Shown in pieces: positions 5,129-5,953 of a stretch of DNA of 5,953 bases. How positions within the stretch are numbered: the first letter of the stretch is position 1; each line of letters opens with the position of its first letter. The stretch lies in the NCBI GenBank assembly GCA_013140465.1, contig JABFST010000108.1, positions 1 through 5,953 of the forward strand, written 5' to 3'. A program made the position numbers and the translations under genes. Under the pieces are notes generated by a model, which saw nothing but the letters and a program-made list of their open reading frames with translations, was not told the origin of the DNA and ran no database searches. Origin of the DNA: Methylococcaceae bacterium (lineage in GTDB: Bacteria; Pseudomonadota; Gammaproteobacteria; Methylococcales; Methylomonadaceae).

Positions 5129-5953
5129 ATGTGCCGATTTTCTTATTTTTTTGGGGCTGTTGCCGTCTTATTGCTGAGCGCGTGCGCCCACACCCCTAAC
5201 TTAGCCCCTACCTTAGCCAGCTTGCCGGAAGTGACCAGTTTTGATGCCAGTGTTGCCGACGGCAACATCCATGTCCTGCTTGCCACTAAGCCCAACCATG
5301 CCCAACGCCGTATTGTCTTGCAATATTTGGTGTCGGAAGATGGCGGCGCACATTGGTCAGCCGCCAGTGTTGTAGGCGAAGATGCGCATCCGGTCGTTAT
5401 TCGTGGCAACGATGTGCAAATTGCCGCCGCCAACAAGCAGCTGGTCGCAATTTGGCAAACTCAGGGCGAATTGCCCAATATGGGGCCTATGGTCAGCCGT
5501 TATTCGCAGGATGGCGGCAAAACCTGGCATACGGGCAGCAATCCGGCGGTAGACAATAACGGCGACCAATCCCATCTTGATGTTATCGCCGACCTGCAAG
5601 GCTATTTCCACGCCGTGTGGCTGGCTGATCCTGAAGAGAATGGCTATCAGAGTTTGCGCTATGCGCGTTCTGTGGATGGTGGCGTAAACTGGCAAGCCAG
5701 CCAAAAACTCGATAACTCGACTTGCTCATGTTGCTGGAATACTTTGTCGGTGTCACGCTCGGGTACGATAAACCTGTTATATAGGGACATGAAGCCGCGC
5801 GACATGGCTTTGCTGCACTCATCAGACCAAGGCCAAACTTGGCAACGCGCCAGCACCGTAGGCCAATTTAACTGGCAATTTGACGGCTGCCCCCATATCG
5901 GCGGCGGTCTTGCGGTTGCCGACGATGGGCAGTTATATAGCAGTGTGTGGACT
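5129..5953 (+). CDS. Sialidase-fold (Asp-box/BNR repeat) lipoprotein with CxCC motif, 3'-truncated by window edge
   Basis: The frame is open from the ATG at 5129 through the last base (275 residues seen, no stop). It begins MCRFSYFFGAVAVLLLSAC, a lipoprotein signal with lipobox LSAC, so Cys19 is the likely lipidated residue. Four Asp-box repeats follow: SEDGGAHW (69-76), SQDGGKTW (126-133), SVDGGVNW (181-188) and SSDQGQTW (231-238), spaced about 50-57 residues as in blades of a sialidase-type beta-propeller. Between the last two comes STCSCCWN (Cys199, 201, 202), and then FDGCPHIGGGL (Cys254). A CxCC plus GCP pattern occurs in a group of proteins annotated as exo-alpha-sialidase-like. True sialidase activity is doubtful, since no FRIP-type arginine motif is seen in this part. 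The only upstream purine stretch (CAGGA, 5107-5111) is far from the ATG, so initiation may be weak. Confidence 0.82.
   Translation, partial: MCRFSYFFGAVAVLLLSACAHTPNLAPTLASLPEVTSFDASVADGNIHVLLATKPNHAQRRIVLQYLVSEDGGAHWSAASVVGEDAHPVVIRGNDVQIAAANKQLVAIWQTQGELPNMGPMVSRYSQDGGKTWHTGSNPAVDNNGDQSHLDVIADLQGYFHAVWLADPEENGYQSLRYARSVDGGVNWQASQKLDNSTCSCCWNTLSVSRSGTINLLYRDMKPRDMALLHSSDQGQTWQRASTVGQFNWQFDGCPHIGGGLAVADDGQLYSSVWT

Noticed and set aside
5143..5856. Several minus-strand frames of 65-115 codons opposite the lipoprotein gene
   Set aside because: The plus strand here carries a continuous frame with a lipoprotein signal and four Asp-boxes; the opposite frames are its shadows.
1..5953. tRNA, rRNA, CRISPR array or a complete defence or biosynthetic system
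   Set aside because: No cloverleaf-like or rRNA segment, no regularly spaced repeats with unique spacers, and no nuclease, toxin or multi-gene enzyme set were seen.

Overview
The window looks like chromosomal DNA of a gammaproteobacterium. The bioA-rsmE gene order is known from this class (for example Pseudomonas), and the E. coli-like promoter elements, the Fur-like sites and moderate GC content fit. The style of the small periplasmic proteins, the SUMF-domain protein and the Asp-box lipoprotein would suit a type I methanotroph (Methylococcales), but no gene here proves that.

Left part (1-2461, plus strand): a compact run of three genes. It holds the 3' two thirds of bioA (biotin synthesis), then rsmE (16S rRNA m3U1498 methyltransferase) starting on the base after the bioA stop, then a CPBP-family intramembrane protease whose likely GTG start lies inside the end of rsmE. 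The run ends at a hairpin that serves as terminator for both strands.

Middle part (2488-3757, minus strand): two small genes encoding exported, helix-rich proteins of 128 and 131 residues. They are paralogues, aligning almost without gaps with KGG and KE at identical residue numbers. Each has its own extended -10 promoter, strong ribosome binding site and strong hairpin terminator. The leaders are related too, sharing a CAATTAAGCG block just after the -10. The upstream copy carries a Fur-box-like stretch in its leader that the other lacks.

Right part (3839-5953): a 175-bp element with 23-bp terminal inverted repeats beginning GG(T/C)TCTTC and a perfect 8-bp target duplication (AATAATTT) sits at the stop codon of a minus-strand gene. 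It has no transposase and looks like a MITE of the ISL3 family. The interrupted neighbour encodes an exported SUMF/FGE-fold protein that lacks both catalytic cysteines of formylglycine-generating enzymes. After a 320-bp divergent intergenic region with a GC-rich REP-like repeat and a Fur-like palindrome comes the start of a plus-strand lipoprotein with four Asp-box (BNR) repeats and a CxCC...GCP cysteine pattern. It is cut by the window end.

Apart from the first three genes, no shared pathway can be assigned. The three exported minus-strand products and the lipoprotein all belong to the cell envelope or periplasm, and two of the four have candidate iron-responsive sites. No complete novel multi-gene system is evident. 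The main leads are the duplicated periplasmic pair with its regulatory leaders, the MITE, and the cysteine-motif lipoprotein.
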